Below are positions 34,784-43,002 of a stretch of DNA of 64,000 nucleotides, one piece after another (the first letter of the stretch is position 1; each line of letters opens with the position of its first letter). The DNA comes from Desulfomonile tiedjei (GTDB lineage Bacteria; Desulfobacterota; Desulfomonilia; Desulfomonilales; Desulfomonilaceae). The stretch is from the NCBI GenBank assembly GCA_016212925.1, contig JACRDF010000048.1, positions 227,084 through 291,083 of the forward strand, in the 5' to 3' direction. The notes below the pieces were generated by a model. The model was not told the DNA's origin. It saw only the letters and a list, made by a program, of their open reading frames with translations, and searched no databases. Made by a program: the position numbers and the translations under genes.

Positions 34784-36103
34784 ATGAGGTACGAAATGAA
34801 GATCAAGACTATCTTGCTCGCATTCGCTGCGATGCTGGCTCTTCAACTAGCCACGGCATTCGCGCAGCAGGTGCGGAACTCTACTGATTCCGGGTTTTCG
34901 TTCGCTGCTTACGGTGACTCACGAACGATGATGTACCTCCCGAGCAAGTCGGATCAAAATGAAGAGGCTACCAAGCTGATGGTCGAAATGTTCAACCTGG
35001 TACTTCCGGAGAAAATCGCGGAAGAGGTCGTCAGGAAGGATGTCAAGCTCACCTACGACCCGGCAACCGGTGAGCTGGTGCAGATCGTCATGCCGTTCAT
35101 GACCCACAGCGAAGTCATGACAGTGACGGTGGACAAGGGCTGGGCCACCGAGGCGTCCGTCGAAGACGTGAAACTGCTTCCCGGAGTGCGCCGGACGATC
35201 TTCCGACTGATTGGCGGCGGCTGGGTTGCCCGCGAGCTCGTGAAGGCGGTCCAGAGTGGCCGGGCCAAGTTCGTGCTCAGCAGCGGGGACATTGTCTGGT
35301 GGGGAAGTCAAGGCCGCACGGTTTTCGACAGCCCCTACTGGAAGCGGGTGGACCAGACTCTGTTGAGCCAGTTGCCCGCCCCTGACGCCTCACTGCGCGC
35401 GGCTGGTCTCGACGGACGTTGGTTCCCGACCGTCGGCAATCATGAGGTGTGGGGGGATCCCAAGATCGAAGGCGTGCTGAGCGCAGTTCCATACCTGAAG
35501 AAGCTCGGCCTTTCGGCCGACCGGCTCGTCTACAAGTTTGATTACAACGGTGCGCGCTTCATCTACCTGTGGACCGGGGAGTACGACTATCGCTCACCCT
35601 CGGCGTGGGATGCCACCCGGCCCTCGTACGAAGAACAGATGAAGCAGTTGCGGCAGTGGCTGGATGAGGCCAAGTCTGCGGGCACCCGAAAGGTCTTTGT
35701 CACCTTCCACAACCCGGCCTTTTGCCGCTCCGGCATGGGCGCCATCCCTGAAGCTCAGAATCCCCACAAGGTTCTTGCCTCGTACGCGAAGGACTTGGAG
35801 ATCGTCGTGTTCAACGGGCACGTGCACACGACCGAGCTTTACGAGGTGGACGGCGTGAAATATCTGCTGCTGGGCGGCGGCGGCGCGGAACAGGACCCGA
35901 TTCTTCCCGGCCGAACGCACATCAAGGTTCCCGCGGACTACCCGCCGGATCTCTATTGGAAGGGTGAAGCCCCGAAGGAAGAGTACAACTACGTCCTCGT
36001 GGACGTCCAACCCGGACAGAAGACGAAATTTACACTCAATCGCTTCCGGCCGTGGTCGGCTGAACCGTTCGCGACCGTAGAGTTGTTCGGCTCGTCCAAA
36101 TGA
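34784..36103 (+). CDS. Exported calcineurin-like metallophosphoesterase
   Basis: About 440 residues with a signal peptide (L-L-A-F-A-A-M-L-A-L-Q-L-A-T-A-F-A). All five metallophosphoesterase motifs are present: Y-G-D-S-R, S-G-D-I-V-W, V-G-N-H-E, T-F-H-N-P and N-G-H-V-H. Between the first and second motifs there are about 115 residues, much longer than the usual spacing, forming an inserted subdomain. ATG 34784 has GGAGG 8 bases upstream. Between two sulfatases, it probably removes phosphate from the same kind of extracellular organic substrate; this is inference from position. Confidence 0.9.
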   Translation: MRYEMKIKTILLAFAAMLALQLATAFAQQVRNSTDSGFSFAAYGDSRTMMYLPSKSDQNEEATKLMVEMFNLVLPEKIAEEVVRKDVKLTYDPATGELVQIVMPFMTHSEVMTVTVDKGWATEASVEDVKLLPGVRRTIFRLIGGGWVARELVKAVQSGRAKFVLSSGDIVWWGSQGRTVFDSPYWKRVDQTLLSQLPAPDASLRAAGLDGRWFPTVGNHEVWGDPKIEGVLSAVPYLKKLGLSADRLVYKFDYNGARFIYLWTGEYDYRSPSAWDATRPSYEEQMKQLRQWLDEAKSAGTRKVFVTFHNPAFCRSGMGAIPEAQNPHKVLASYAKDLEIVVFNGHVHTTELYEVDGVKYLLLGGGGAEQDPILPGRTHIKVPADYPPDLYWKGEAPKEEYNYVLVDVQPGQKTKFTLNRFRPWSAEPFATVELFGSSK

Positions 36104-36132
36104 AGGCAGCCGTCCGGTGATTTGAGGTTCAC

Positions 36133-36240
36133 GGCGCGCGGCTTGCCCTACTCGTGCTGCACGACAGGGCAAAGAAGCAGGGCTGGGTCGTCATCAGCAT
36201 GAAGAACGACTGGAAGCGACTCTTCTCGTTCGAGCCATAG
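36133..36240 (+). pseudogene. 3' remnant of a HAD-phosphatase gene
   Basis: Translating from 36133 gives G-A-R-L-A-L-L-V-L-H-D, then K-K-Q-G-W-V-V-I-S-M-K-N-D-W-K-R and a stop at 36240. The intact HAD phosphatase at 40029-41039 ends with G-A-R-L-G-M-L-V-L-H-D and N-K-G-W-I-V-I-S-M-K-K-D-W-K, separated by about 30 more residues. So this is the tail of a paralogue with its 5' part and an internal piece deleted. No start codon or ribosome binding site exists. Confidence 0.8.
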
Positions 36241-36375
36241 CGCTTAACAGGCAAGACGGACTAGTGGAATAATGCGAAAGAAAGGGGGACCACTACTAAC
36301 CGAGCAAAGAAATTGAGACAGTCGGAATTGTGGCGATAAGGAATGGACACAACTTTTTTTGCAGGGAGGATGTTT

Positions 36376-38067
36376 ATGAACACACTGAGGAACAGGACGT
36401 GGATTCTGCTGCTGACAGCCGTGCTGACGATCATATTCGTGAGCGCTGTCTTTGCCCAGCAACCCAAGGCGGCGGAGACGAAGAAACCCAACATTTTGTT
36501 CATTATGGGTGATGACATCGGTTGGTTCAACGTAGGGGCATACCACCGGGGCATGATGTCGGGCAAGACCCCGAATCTCGACAAGCTTGCGTCCCAAGGC
36601 ATGATGTTCACCGACTACTACGCGGAGGCAAGCTGCACCGCGGGCCGCGCGAACTTCATTACCGGAGAACTGCCGATCCGGACCGGTTTGACGACCGTGG
36701 GTCAGGCCGGGGCAGACGTGGGACTGCCGGCCCAGGCGTGCACACTCGCCACCGCCCTTAAGGGCCAAGGCTACGTTACGGGGCAGTTCGGCAAGAACCA
36801 CCTTGGCGACCTGAACAAGTTTCTACCGACCGTGCACGGCTTCGACGAGTTCTTCGGCTATCTGTACCACCTCGACGCCATGTCGGACCCGTACTGGTTC
36901 GACTATCCCCAGGACTGGGTGGACAAGTACGGGCCGCGTAATCTCGTGCATTGTTGGGCCACTGACGTGGATGACCCCACCGAGATGCCCCGCTGGGGTA
37001 AGGTCGGAAAGCAGAAAATCGTGGATGAGGGACCGTTGGCTCCCTTCCCCAACATGGCCGGCCGCCAGAACTGGCAGGAGGGCCGTAAGGCCAAGTACAA
37101 CATGGAGACCTTCGATGAGGTGCTGGTCGAGACCACCAAGGGCTTCATGGACAAGGCCAAGAAAGAAGGAAAGCCTTTCTTCATCTGGCACAACACGACG
37201 CGTATGCATGTCTTTACGTACCTCTCACCGAAGTACCAGGCGCTCATGAATCCCAAGAGCAACTACGGGTTGGAAGAGGCAGGAATGGCCCAGTTGGACG
37301 ATAGTATCGGCGCCCTCCTGAAGCACCTGGCAGACATCGGTGAGACCGACAACACCATCGTAGTATTCACCACCGACAACGGGGCAGAGGTGTTCACCTG
37401 GCCGGACGGTGGAATGACGCCGTTCAAGGCCACCAAAGGCACCGTCTTTGAAGGCGGCTTCCGCGCGCCTGCAATCATCCGCTGGCCGGGCAAGGTCAAA
37501 CCGGGCACGGTGGAGAACGGCATCTTCTCCGGACTCGACTGGTTCCCCACGCTCGTGGCCGCGGCCGGCAACACCAATATAAAAGACCAACTCCTCAAAG
37601 GGGCGAAGCTCGGTGACCGCACGTACAAGAACCACCTCGACGGGTACAACCAGATGGACCTCTTGCTTGGCAAAGGGCCGTCGGCTCGTCATGAGATCTT
37701 CTACTTCGGCGGCCCCCACCTGGGCGCCATTCGTGTCGATGATTTCAAGTTCCAGTTCTTCCAGCAGCCACAGGGCTGGCCTGGGCCGAAAGTGACGACC
37801 GACATGCCCAGCATTGTGAACATCCGTCAGGATCCGTTCGAGCGGACGCCGTCAACTGGCGGCCAGAGCTTGAACGACCTTGGTGGCGGTTACATGAACG
37901 ACTTCTTTGCGCGCGAGTTCTGGCGCTTCGTGATGGTTCAGGAATATGTGGGAAAACTAGCGAAGACTGCCCTGGAGTATCCACCGATGCAGGATCCGGC
38001 GACTTTCAATCTTGACGCCATAAAGAAAAAAATAGAGGAGGCGCTCCGGAATCAGCGAGGGCAATAG
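36376..38067 (+). CDS. Exported sulfatase 2 (formylglycine type)
   Basis: 563 residues from ATG 36376, which is 6 bases after GGGAGG; the open frame begins earlier but without a site. Signal peptide T-W-I-L-L-L-T-A-V-L-T-I-I-F-V-S-A-V-F-A. The sulfatase motifs are N-I-L-F-I-M-G-D-D-I-G-W-F, S-C-T-A-G-R-A-N-F-I-T-G (formylglycine Cys about 87), G-Q-F-G-K-N-H-L-G-D and F-T-T-D-N-G-A-E-V-F. It aligns with sulfatase 1 throughout, including Y-P-P-M-Q-D-P-A near the C-terminus; the two probably arose by duplication around the phosphoesterase gene. Confidence 0.93.
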   Translation: MNTLRNRTWILLLTAVLTIIFVSAVFAQQPKAAETKKPNILFIMGDDIGWFNVGAYHRGMMSGKTPNLDKLASQGMMFTDYYAEASCTAGRANFITGELPIRTGLTTVGQAGADVGLPAQACTLATALKGQGYVTGQFGKNHLGDLNKFLPTVHGFDEFFGYLYHLDAMSDPYWFDYPQDWVDKYGPRNLVHCWATDVDDPTEMPRWGKVGKQKIVDEGPLAPFPNMAGRQNWQEGRKAKYNMETFDEVLVETTKGFMDKAKKEGKPFFIWHNTTRMHVFTYLSPKYQALMNPKSNYGLEEAGMAQLDDSIGALLKHLADIGETDNTIVVFTTDNGAEVFTWPDGGMTPFKATKGTVFEGGFRAPAIIRWPGKVKPGTVENGIFSGLDWFPTLVAAAGNTNIKDQLLKGAKLGDRTYKNHLDGYNQMDLLLGKGPSARHEIFYFGGPHLGAIRVDDFKFQFFQQPQGWPGPKVTTDMPSIVNIRQDPFERTPSTGGQSLNDLGGGYMNDFFAREFWRFVMVQEYVGKLAKTALEYPPMQDPATFNLDAIKKKIEEALRNQRGQ

Positions 38068-38085
38068 TCGAACCGTCAACACCAC

Positions 38086-38107
38086 GGGCGCCCCTTCAGG
38101 GGCGCCC
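38086..38107 (+). terminator. Intrinsic-terminator-like hairpin after sulfatase 2
   Basis: GGGCGCCCC (38086-38094), loop TTCA, GGGGCGCCC (38099-38107): a perfect 9-bp GC stem 18 bp after the stop. Followed by CCTTCATTGT, a weak U-tract. Confidence 0.6.
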
Positions 38108-38307
38108 CCTTCATTGTGACAGTTCCATGATCAGTGGAAGAGGCCACCAAAGAAGAGTTCTGAGGGCGGCTGTCCGTGATCACCGCATGGTTGATTGGAA
38201 AAAGGAGGAAATGATAGTCAGAAAATAATTTCCTTGAGATTGGGGAGCAAGTTAGGAAAGAATTGGCGCTAGTGAGTCAAATTAGGACCTCGGAAAGGAG
38301 GACGGTG

Positions 38308-39903
38308 GTGGAGTTGCGCAAAATTGGATTATTGGTTCTGTTGTTTGTGGGAGTGTTCACTCTCGGTTCTTCCGTGGCGCCCGCTCAAGAAAAGAAGGCT
38401 CAGCCGGCCTCGGCCGCAGTCAAGAAGCCGAACATTGTCATGATCATGACCGACGATGTGGGCTGGGGTGACTTGGGCGCGTACGGCGGGGGTGTCATGC
38501 GCGGGGCGCCGACTCCCAATCTGGATCGTCTCGCGGCCGAAGGTATGCGCTTCGTCAACTATTACGGTCAGTCCAGTTGCACAGCGGGCAGGGCTTCGTT
38601 TATGACGGGCCGTATCCCCATCCGCACTTCTCTTTCGTCCGTCCTCGTCCCGGGAGACCCAAACGGCCTGACTAAAAAGACTCCCACAATTGCCCAGTAC
38701 CTTAAGCAAGCCGGGTACACCACTGTGCAGCTCGGCAAATGGCACCTGGGCGACCGGCCAGAAAATTTCCCCACTGCAAACGGATTCGATGAGATGTATT
38801 ACATGCTCCCGTACTACGCGGGGGTCTATGCCTACGACTACTTGCCACTACATCCGAACTTTCCTTCGAATGATCAACGGTTCATGGCTGAGTGGAGTCA
38901 GGCGAACCTCGCCATGTGGGAAGGAAAGGCGGGAGAACCGCCCAAAATTGCAAAGAAAAAGTTCGGCTATGACGATCTGGCCACCGTCGACGACGAAATG
39001 CGGGCCAAGGCCATCGAGTGGATCAAGCAGCATGCCAAAGACGATAAGCCGTTTTTCGTCTATTTGAACTTCGAGAAGGTCCACAACCCCAACAACCCCT
39101 CCCCGCGCTGGAAAGGCAAGTCGCCGGGCGGCGGCATATATCTGGACGCGCTCATGGAACTCGACGACAACTCCGGCCAGGTCGTTGAGGCGATCCGTGC
39201 CCTGGGGATCGCTGAAAATACCATTGTCATATGGACTACGGACAACGGCGCTTGGATCGATGCTTGGCCCGATGCCGGCTATACTCCGTTCCGCGGGATG
39301 AAGGGGTCATCGTTCGAGGGCGGATTCCGAGTGCCGGCAATCGCATGGTGGCCTGGCAAAGTCAAAGCCGGTTCGGTGAATACGGAAATGTTTTCACACA
39401 TGGACTGGTGGCCCACTCTGGCCCGGATCGTCGGCCTGGAGCCGCCCCCCAAAGAGTGGAAAGATAACGAAGGCCAGCCCATCATTTTCGACGGGATAGA
39501 TCTCAGCGATTCGCTGCTCGGAAAGGGTCCGGGAAAGCGCGAAGCTTTCATTTACTTTAACGACCAGTCATTTGGCGGGGTTCGCGTGAAGAATTTCAAG
39601 GCGCTGTGGACAGCCAAGGATACTTGGCTCGGGCCGGACCTCTTCATGAAGACCCCGGCAATCTATGACCTTCGGTGGGACCCCGGTGAGCAGTACGACA
39701 TGCTCTTCAACGGAGCCGCTCCGACCCGCGGGGACCTCAAGTCTTCGCCGGGCCGGTTCTCCGGGTCCGACAACGGCTGGATGGCCCTCTTTGTCGGGGG
39801 AGTTGCCGCGGAATTCTTCGAAGGGCTCAGGAAGTTCCCGAACATTCCGTACCAGCCTTATGGCCCTGGTTTCACCGAGATGATTCCGTCTCAGTACAAG
39901 TAA
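38308..39903 (+). CDS. Exported sulfatase 3 (formylglycine type)
   Basis: About 531 residues from GTG 38308, 6 bases after AAGGAGG; upstream in-frame codons to 38263 have no ribosome binding site. Signal peptide L-L-V-L-L-F-V-G-V-F-T-L-G ending near A-P-A-Q. Motifs: N-I-V-M-I-M-T-D-D-V-G-W-G-D-L-G, S-C-T-A-G-R-A-S-F-M-T-G (formylglycine Cys about 91), L-G-K-W-H-L-G-D, W-T-T-D-N-G-A. It has the standard G-K-W-H-L-G and D-D-x-G-x-G-D-L-G sequences of arylsulfatases and is more distant from sulfatases 1 and 2 than they are from each other. Confidence 0.93.
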   Translation: MELRKIGLLVLLFVGVFTLGSSVAPAQEKKAQPASAAVKKPNIVMIMTDDVGWGDLGAYGGGVMRGAPTPNLDRLAAEGMRFVNYYGQSSCTAGRASFMTGRIPIRTSLSSVLVPGDPNGLTKKTPTIAQYLKQAGYTTVQLGKWHLGDRPENFPTANGFDEMYYMLPYYAGVYAYDYLPLHPNFPSNDQRFMAEWSQANLAMWEGKAGEPPKIAKKKFGYDDLATVDDEMRAKAIEWIKQHAKDDKPFFVYLNFEKVHNPNNPSPRWKGKSPGGGIYLDALMELDDNSGQVVEAIRALGIAENTIVIWTTDNGAWIDAWPDAGYTPFRGMKGSSFEGGFRVPAIAWWPGKVKAGSVNTEMFSHMDWWPTLARIVGLEPPPKEWKDNEGQPIIFDGIDLSDSLLGKGPGKREAFIYFNDQSFGGVRVKNFKALWTAKDTWLGPDLFMKTPAIYDLRWDPGEQYDMLFNGAAPTRGDLKSSPGRFSGSDNGWMALFVGGVAAEFFEGLRKFPNIPYQPYGPGFTEMIPSQYK

Positions 39904-39963
39904 CCTTACCAGATCCGTGCCAGTCCCATTCGGCCACGGAAGATTCAACTGCACATCACCTGT

Positions 39964-39989
39964 GGTCGGGAAGGGCGCCCCTCCCGACC
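39964..39989 (+). terminator. Terminator-like hairpin after sulfatase 3
   Basis: GGTCGGGA-A-GGG / CCC-C-TCCCGACC: a 12-position stem with one A·C mismatch and a 2-nt loop, between sulfatase 3 and the HAD phosphatase. No U-tract, so it may instead be a repeat or mRNA-stabilising hairpin. Confidence 0.4.
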
Positions 39990-40028
39990 ATGGCTGTGCC
40001 ATCACCCCGCAACGACAGGATGAGCACC

Positions 40029-41039
40029 ATGAAGTCACCTCCTATCAGGTTAGTCGCCGCGCTGCTGGCGATCTGGCTGGTTACCACCGCCCAGGCTGCC
40101 GACCCGTTGCCCTCGTGGAATGACGGTCGTGCGAAGCAGGCGATCGTGAATTTTGTGGACCAATTAACCGATTCTTCTCGTGATACCTATGTCAAGCCCG
40201 AGGATCGCATCGCCACCTTCGACAACGACGGGACACTGTGGGTCGAGCATCCGCTTTACACCCAGGCTATGTTTGCGTTGGAGAGGGTCAGGACGCTGGC
40301 ACCTGAACATCCACAATGGCAAACCACGGAGCCGTTCAGGTCGGTGCTCGAAGGCGACAAGGCGGCCATGGCCAAATTCCACGAACAGGATTGGGCGCAA
40401 ATCATAGGTGCAACCCACGCGGGGATGACCACTGAGGCGTTTCTCGAAATCGCAAAGCAGTGGCTGACAAAAGGCGAGCACCCGCGTTTTAAGCGGCCGT
40501 ACACCGAACTCGTTTATCAGCCCATGCTCGAAGTCCTGAATTACCTCCGAGCCAACGGTTTCAAGACCTTCATCGTCACGGGCGGGGGACAGGAATTCGT
40601 GCGCGCGTACGCAGCGAAGGTGTACGGAGTTCCGCCGGAGCAGGTGGTAGGATCGAGCATCGCGACAAAGTATGACTACCAGAAAGGCCAGCCCGTGCTC
40701 ATGCGTGAGCCCAAGGTGTTCTTCATCAACGACCGCGCGGGTAAACCTGTCGGCATCAATCTCTTCATCGGAAAGCGCCCATACGCTGCCTTCGGCAATT
40801 CCGACGGCGATCGCCAGATGCTGGAATGGACCACCGCGGGCGCGGGCGCACGGCTCGGCATGCTCGTGCTGCACGATGACGCGGAGCGCGAGTATGCTTA
40901 TGGACCTGCTGGCGGACTCCCGGAGACCAAGGTCGGCACGTTCCCGGTAGCGCTCATGGCCGAAGCAGAGAACAAGGGATGGATCGTAATCAGCATGAAA
41001 AAGGACTGGAAGGTGATTTTCCCGGCCGACACCAAGTGA
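40029..41039 (+). CDS. Exported HAD-superfamily phosphatase
   Basis: About 336 residues with a signal peptide (L-V-A-A-L-L-A-I-W-L-V-T-T-A-Q-A). HAD motif I is F-D-N-D-G-T-L-W (nucleophile and acid Asp), motif II lies in F-I-V-T-G-G-G, and the acidic motif IV is in A-F-G-N-S-D-G-D. This is the SerB-like exported phosphatase type. ATG 40029 has AGGA 8 bases upstream; ATG 40020 is possible. It closes the sulfatase/phosphoesterase island, and its C-terminus matches the gene remnant at 36133-36240. Confidence 0.9.
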   Translation: MKSPPIRLVAALLAIWLVTTAQAADPLPSWNDGRAKQAIVNFVDQLTDSSRDTYVKPEDRIATFDNDGTLWVEHPLYTQAMFALERVRTLAPEHPQWQTTEPFRSVLEGDKAAMAKFHEQDWAQIIGATHAGMTTEAFLEIAKQWLTKGEHPRFKRPYTELVYQPMLEVLNYLRANGFKTFIVTGGGQEFVRAYAAKVYGVPPEQVVGSSIATKYDYQKGQPVLMREPKVFFINDRAGKPVGINLFIGKRPYAAFGNSDGDRQMLEWTTAGAGARLGMLVLHDDAEREYAYGPAGGLPETKVGTFPVALMAEAENKGWIVISMKKDWKVIFPADTK

Positions 41040-41133
41040 ATCATCTCCAACTGAATACTTCATGCGAATGGCCCCGCAGGGACATGGAAAGCCAAACCGC
41101 GGGCCGGCCGCATAATCCTGGAGGAGAATCCTT

Positions 41134-41910
41134 ATGTGGGAACGGTTTCAAGGACAACTACTTCATACGTTGGGGATTTATGCCTGGAAAGTTGCCGCGG
41201 CCGTCATCATTCTTGTAGTCGGGCTTTGGTTGGCCAAAATCATCAGGAACACGATACATCGAACCCTCACCTCGAAGAAGGTGGACCCGACTATCGTTGG
41301 TTTTGTCGACAGTGCCGTCGAGGTCATCTTATACGGCCTGGTGATCATCGAGGTGCTTTACAAGCTGGGGGTGGAAAGCAGCTCCCTGATAGCTCTTATC
41401 GGGGCAGTGGGTTTTGCCATCGGGTTCGCCTTAAGGGGACACTTGGCCAATGTTGCCGCAGGGTTGCTCATGATCGTCTTTCGGCCATTCAGTCTCGGAC
41501 AGGAGATCGAGGGCGGAGGATCGGCCGGAACAGTTGAGAAGATTCAATTGATGAGCACCGAGATTCGTACGGCCGACAATTTGACTGTAATTCTCCCGAA
41601 CTCCAAGCTCATGTCTGACAAAATCGTCAACTATTCCAGTAGAGACACGCGACGCTTGGATATAATAGTCGGAGTGAGTTACAAGACAGATCTCAAGAAG
41701 GTCCGAGAGGTTTTGCGAAATTTAATCGACGAAGACGATCTTATCCTAAAAGAGCCGGAACCGAACATTACCGTCAAGGAACTTGGAGACAAGAGCGTGA
41801 AAATTGAAATCGGAATTTGGGTAAGATCCCAAGATTATTGGAAAGTCAAGGTCGCTATGAACGAAAAAATTAAGGAACGCTTTGATTCCGAAGAAATCCA
41901 GTTCCCTTGA
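41134..41910 (+). CDS. MscS-family small mechanosensitive channel
   Basis: 258 residues: three N-terminal transmembrane helices, the pore-lining third helix G-F-A-L-R-G-H-L-A-N-V-A-A-G followed by I-V-F-R-P-F-S-L-G, a beta domain with the P-N-S-K-L-M conserved turn, and a C-terminal alpha/beta domain. This is the length and order of E. coli MscS, which opens on hypo-osmotic shock. GGAGGAG precedes the ATG. A TTGCCCAAA / TTTGGGCAA inverted repeat follows it. Confidence 0.93.
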   Translation: MWERFQGQLLHTLGIYAWKVAAAVIILVVGLWLAKIIRNTIHRTLTSKKVDPTIVGFVDSAVEVILYGLVIIEVLYKLGVESSSLIALIGAVGFAIGFALRGHLANVAAGLLMIVFRPFSLGQEIEGGGSAGTVEKIQLMSTEIRTADNLTVILPNSKLMSDKIVNYSSRDTRRLDIIVGVSYKTDLKKVREVLRNLIDEDDLILKEPEPNITVKELGDKSVKIEIGIWVRSQDYWKVKVAMNEKIKERFDSEEIQFP

Positions 41911-41930
41911 ACTCCCAGGCATGACCGGTC

Positions 41931-41979
41931 TTGCCCAAAGAAAGGTTTGGTGCGGAGTCACCCGGGTTGTTTTGGGCAA
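41931..41979 (+). terminator. Inverted repeat after mscS
   Basis: TTGCCCAAA (41931-41939) and TTTGGGCAA (41971-41979), 9-bp perfect arms with a 31-nt loop that contains CCCGGG. It could terminate mscS transcription or be a leader structure for the next gene. Confidence 0.35.
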
Positions 41980-42072
41980 AGAGGGAATCCTGCACCAGAA
42001 TTGGACATCTAAAACACTAAGGAGAAACTGTTCATGGCTCTTCGAAATTACGAGCACCCGGAGGAACGGGCG

Positions 42073-43002
42073 ATGGCTAAAATACTGGTGATTGTGACAA
42101 TTCTAGTGGCAATCTTGGCTCCAGCCGCTTCTGAAGGACAGCAAAACCCAACAGCTGATGAAGACGCTATCAAGCAAGCTGTCCAGTCGTACGTTGAAGC
42201 GTACAACCGCGGGGATGCCGCGGCAGTGGCGGCCCATTGGAGCGATGATGGCGAATATGTCAGTCCTTCGGGCGAATCCTTTAAAGGACGCAAGAAAATT
42301 GAGGCTGCGCTGAAGGCTTTCTTCAAAGAAAACCAGGGGCTGCAACTTCAAGTCACTACTGCCTCCCTGACGTTCCCATCTAGGACGCGTGCCGCAGAGA
42401 CCGGCACTGCCGTTGTCACTCGACCTGGCCAGACCCCGGAAGAAACTCGATACGCTGCAACCTACGTGAAAAAGGGTGCCCAATGGAAGCTGACAAGTGT
42501 GAAAGAGGAAGAAGCTCCTGTAATAGCACCCAGTTACGAACATCTCAAGGACCTGGAGTGGCTCATCGGAGAGTGGACCGACACGGACGAGCACTCTACG
42601 GTAGAGACGACTTATCAATGGGCACGAGATAAGAGCTTTATTACCTCATCGTTCACTGTGAACGTGCAAGGCCGCTTAAACATCGAGGGGGCGCAAGTCA
42701 TAGGGTGGGACCCTGTGAAGAAAACCATCAGATCATGGGTATTTGACTCTCATGGCGGATTTGGAGAAGGCGTCTGGACTAAGCAGGGCAATCAATGGCA
42801 GGCGAAATCCTCCATTGTGCTTGCTAGTGGCGAGAAAGCTTCCGCCATCAACATCTTTACTCACGTGGACGACAACACGTTCACCTTTCAATCCATCGGA
42901 CGCGAAGCGGGCGGCGAACTTCTGCCGAACATCGAAGAAGTGACGGTTGTTCGCAAGCAACCTGCGCCTCAACCAGCCACAAGTAAGCGAGGTGGACGAT
43001 GA
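42073..43002 (+). CDS. Exported SnoaL/DUF4440-like protein
   Basis: About 309 residues. Signal peptide A-K-I-L-V-I-V-T-I-L-V-A-I-L-A-P-A-A. Residues about 30-150 form an NTF2-like domain (A-V-Q-S-Y-V-E-A-Y-N-R-G-D-A-A-A-V-A, H-W-S-D-D-G-E-Y) of the SgcJ/EcaC kind; the second half begins H-L-K-D-L-E-W-L-I-G-E-W, typical of DUF1579-like lipocalin-fold domains. ATG 42073 has GGAGG 8 bases upstream and yields a clean signal peptide; ATG 42034 with AGGAG is an alternative. It overlaps the next gene by 4 bp (ATGA). Function unknown. Confidence 0.82.
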   Translation: MAKILVIVTILVAILAPAASEGQQNPTADEDAIKQAVQSYVEAYNRGDAAAVAAHWSDDGEYVSPSGESFKGRKKIEAALKAFFKENQGLQLQVTTASLTFPSRTRAAETGTAVVTRPGQTPEETRYAATYVKKGAQWKLTSVKEEEAPVIAPSYEHLKDLEWLIGEWTDTDEHSTVETTYQWARDKSFITSSFTVNVQGRLNIEGAQVIGWDPVKKTIRSWVFDSHGGFGEGVWTKQGNQWQAKSSIVLASGEKASAINIFTHVDDNTFTFQSIGREAGGELLPNIEEVTVVRKQPAPQPATSKRGGR

